This document shows, in pieces, positions 5,991 to 8,168 of a stretch of DNA of 8,168 nt. The notes beneath the pieces are model-generated. The model searched no databases. It was not told the DNA's origin and saw only the letters and a list, made by a program, of their open reading frames with translations. This stretch comes from Verrucomicrobiaceae bacterium. Lineage in GTDB: Bacteria; Verrucomicrobiota; Verrucomicrobiia; Verrucomicrobiales; Verrucomicrobiaceae. Within the stretch, counting starts at the first letter, position 1, and every line of letters starts with the position of its first letter. The DNA lies in the NCBI GenBank assembly GCA_947463285.1, contig CANHTV010000143.1:1-8168 (forward strand), read 5' to 3'. The translations under genes and the position numbers were made by a program.

Positions 5991-8168
5991 TCATTCGAGA
6001 AAGAGAAGCTCGTTCGAGTTGAGAAGGGCTCGGCAGAAAGCATGCACGCCATGCTTGGTGATCAAGGCATGGGCGGCACTGGATTCAACGGCTGTGGGCT
6101 GGCGCTGAAAAACAAGTGTGTAGGCGGTCTCCACGGCTTCTGGGCCGTCAATGCGTTTTGCTAGGGCCTTGGCCATGTCGAGGGTGAAGCTGTGGTTGAG
6201 CAGGGTGAGGGCTTGCAGCGGCGTGGTGGTGTTGGCGCGTTTGGGTGCGGCGAAGGCGATGTCGGGAAGGTCGAAGTCGTTGAGGATATCGACGACGCTG
6301 GCTCGGGCGTTTTGATGATAGACGGCGCGGCGGTAGGTCTCGGGGCCATGCGTGTCGAGCGGAACATAGGTCGAGACGTTGTTGGCAAGGTAGCGATAGA
6401 GGCGGAAGCCGGGGCCACTCATTGGCTCCAGTTGCAGTTTGCCGCCGACGGTAAGCATGGTGTCGCGGATTTCTTCGGCGCTGAGTCGGCGCGGCGGGAA
6501 ACGCCAAAGAAGACGTGCGTCCTTGTCTTCCTTAGCAGCTTCGGGGCGGAAGTCGGCGCTTTGCTGGTAAGTCTTGGAGAGCAGGATTTCACGATGGAGG
6601 TCCTTGAGCCTCCAGCCGTGTGCGACGAGGCGTTGTGCTAGGTAGTCGAGCAACTCGGGATGTGTGGGCTTGCTGCCGAGGAAGCCGAAGTCGCTTGGGG
6701 TATCGACGATGCCAGTGCCGAAATGCCATTGCCAGACGCGGTTGACGAGCACGCGGGCAGTGAGCGGGTTTTCGTTGCTCGTGATCCATTGAGCGAGTGC
6801 AAGGCGGCGCTGGCCTTCATCAGCATCAGGTTTCAGTTCGTAGGGCTTCGTCACTTGGCCGAGCACCGCGAGACTCGCAGGCGCGACAGCGTCACCGGGC
6901 TTCATTGGATCGCCAGCTTTGTGGACGAAGGTGGGTTCCGTGGGCTGCGTGAAATTGCCGGCCCAGACTTGCGGAAGCTTGGGCACGCGGTTGAGCGCGT
7001 CCTTCGCCTCAACGATTTCTTTGTCGAGCGCGGCGACGCGTGCAGCTTCCTCACCAGTGATGCTGGTGCGGCGGGCTTTGGCGATGCCGTGCGCGGGCGT
7101 CCACGGCTCGCGGCCTTCATCGGTGGCGACGGTTTGCCACGTCTTCCCATCGAGCGACACCTGCACTTCGTATTCGGTCGGCGTGGCTCCGCGCACTTTG
7201 CTTTCATCGGTGCCACGCTCACCGCGCGCATTGATGAAGGTGATGCGGTTGATGCGCTCGGGCTTGGCAAAGGTGAGCGTGAGTTCCGCTGGCTGCCCGA
7301 TGAACCACGCCTCGCCCGTCATGCCGTCGATGCAGTATTGCGGCCCGTAGGCCTCGGGGAAGTCCTCAGCAGTGGCGGACTTTGCGCCCTCGGCCCGGGT
7401 CCCGTTGGTGGCAAGGGCGACGTTACGGGCCGGTTCGTCCACGCTCCAGACTTGGAACTCGGTGAGTTTACCTCCGCGTGATCCCGGCGTGGCCTTGGCG
7501 CTGTAGTCCGTGGTGAAGCTGTGGATGACAAAGCGAAGGTATCTGGCTTCGACCGGCGCAAAGGATTCATCGGTGCCGAACTCATCCACTTTGGGCCGCG
7601 TGGATTGGGTCTTCGCCAACTGCGCTTTGGCTCGGGCGTTCAGGCTTTGGTCGAGTGCATCGCGCTCGGTTTCGAGTTGCTTGAGCTTCCGATTCAGAGG
7701 CACCGTGGCCTTGGTGAATGCATCACGCTCTGCTTTCGTGGCGATGGCGCGACGCCCGTGCTTGATGCCTTCAAACGCGGCACGCAGGCGGTAGTAATCC
7801 TCGGTGGGGATGGGATCGAACTTATGGTTGTGGCAGCGGGCACAGTTGATGGTCAGGCCGAGAAACGCGCCGCTCGTCGCGGTGATCATGTCGTCCAGTG
7901 TGGCGGCGCGGATGTTCTTCTGTGCGATGACATCCTGATTGCCAACGTCATCATAAGGCCCCGCGACGAGGAAGGCGCTGCCGACTTCCACCTGTGGGTT
8001 GTCTTTTCCAATCACGTCACCCGCAAGGTGCTCTGTGATGAACTGATTGAACGGCTTGTCGTCGTTGATCGACTTGATGACGTAGTCGCGGAAGGGCCAG
8101 AGGTCATCGATGACGAAGTTCCGCTCGAAGCCATTGCTCTCGCCGAAGCGAATCACGTCGAGCCAATG
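5991..8168 (-). CDS. PSD1 family protein (DUF1549 and DUF1553 with F5/8C-like domain), 5'-truncated by window edge
   Basis: The C-terminal 725 residues of a PSD1-type protein, a large exported family of Planctomycetota and Verrucomicrobiota without proven activity. The frame is open to the window end (HWLDVIRFGESNGFERN at the edge is family sequence), so the start and any signal peptide or N-terminal cytochrome-like domain lie outside; GTG 8156 is not the start. The end of DUF1549 holds CARCHNHKFDP, a CxxCH c-type haem-like motif at fragment residues 109-113 (bases 7844-7830). A Lys/Glu-rich likely coiled coil follows (about 145-186), then a discoidin/F5/8C-like carbohydrate-binding-type domain (about 202-354, with ARYLRFVIHS and TEYEVQVSLDGKTWQTV), a second short coiled coil (373-395), and DUF1553 from about 453 to the end (NPLTARVLVNRVWQWHFG, PELLDYLAQRLV, RRLSAEEIRDTML, NTTTPLQALTLLN). 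It is intact here and is the upstream partner of the DUF1501 gene. Confidence 0.93.
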   Translation of the reverse strand, partial: HWLDVIRFGESNGFERNFVIDDLWPFRDYVIKSINDDKPFNQFITEHLAGDVIGKDNPQVEVGSAFLVAGPYDDVGNQDVIAQKNIRAATLDDMITATSGAFLGLTINCARCHNHKFDPIPTEDYYRLRAAFEGIKHGRRAIATKAERDAFTKATVPLNRKLKQLETERDALDQSLNARAKAQLAKTQSTRPKVDEFGTDESFAPVEARYLRFVIHSFTTDYSAKATPGSRGGKLTEFQVWSVDEPARNVALATNGTRAEGAKSATAEDFPEAYGPQYCIDGMTGEAWFIGQPAELTLTFAKPERINRITFINARGERGTDESKVRGATPTEYEVQVSLDGKTWQTVATDEGREPWTPAHGIAKARRTSITGEEAARVAALDKEIVEAKDALNRVPKLPQVWAGNFTQPTEPTFVHKAGDPMKPGDAVAPASLAVLGQVTKPYELKPDADEGQRRLALAQWITSNENPLTARVLVNRVWQWHFGTGIVDTPSDFGFLGSKPTHPELLDYLAQRLVAHGWRLKDLHREILLSKTYQQSADFRPEAAKEDKDARLLWRFPPRRLSAEEIRDTMLTVGGKLQLEPMSGPGFRLYRYLANNVSTYVPLDTHGPETYRRAVYHQNARASVVDILNDFDLPDIAFAAPKRANTTTPLQALTLLNHSFTLDMAKALAKRIDGPEAVETAYTLVFQRQPTAVESSAAHALITKHGVHAFCRALLNSNELLFLE

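Noticed and set aside
6009..6020. Short CTCG-TT-CGAG palindrome resembling the arms of the 2449-2520 element
   Set aside because: Only a 4-bp stem within PSD1 codons; it does not extend to the 17-nt arm sequence.
5902..6108. Small + strand gene across repeat copy B and the PSD1 3' end
   Set aside because: It overlaps the repeat and the PSD1 C-terminus antisense. The translation is Lys/Arg-rich without motifs, so the start signal is more likely a by-product of the palindrome.
6660..7481. 273-codon + strand open frame opposite the PSD1 gene (also 6192-6641)
   Set aside because: Antisense to the intact PSD1 coding sequence with its CxxCH and DUF1553 blocks; no recognisable motifs and composition typical of a shadow frame.

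Overview
The window looks like chromosomal DNA from a member of the Planctomycetota/Verrucomicrobiota group. Verrucomicrobiota is my preferred guess, from gene content alone. The indicators are a Cys-type sulfatase, a large exported beta-sandwich protein with pre-peptidase C-terminal (PPC) domains, and the PSD1 (DUF1549/DUF1553) plus DUF1501 gene pair, a combination almost diagnostic of these phyla. The sequence is GC-rich by eye, and starts mostly lack a clear Shine-Dalgarno sequence.

Layout. On the + strand are the 3' part of a sulfatase gene (1-1218, cut by the window edge), a 199-bp AT-richer gap, and a gene for an exported PPC/TIG-like protein (1418-3841). That gene carries a 72-bp palindromic element in frame (2449-2520). 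A short convergent gap with a weak terminator (3871-3912) follows. On the - strand, read right to left, are a PSD1-family gene (8168-5991, 5' end outside the window), a small four-helix-bundle gene of the 23S rRNA intervening-sequence/Avd-like family (5881-5486), and a DUF1501 gene with a Tat-type leader (5388-3934).

The most unusual part is 5394-5985. The four-helix-bundle gene sits between two direct copies of a long hairpin-forming repeat (84 and 72 bp), and the whole unit lies between the PSD1 stop and the DUF1501 start with only 5 bp to spare on each side. The copies differ by one hexamer in each hairpin arm, so stem symmetry is kept although length changed. I read this as a candidate mobile or intervening cassette inserted into a PSD1-DUF1501 operon. 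It resembles the way this protein family occurs in hairpin-bounded intervening sequences of 23S rRNA, but here it is in a protein operon. No reverse transcriptase, transposase or integrase is visible.

Functionally, the sulfatase is expected to hydrolyse sulfate esters, probably of polysaccharides. The PPC, PSD1 and DUF1501 proteins are exported or envelope proteins of poorly known function that commonly accompany such enzymes in these phyla. A joint role in handling complex, possibly sulfated, glycans is an inference from context.
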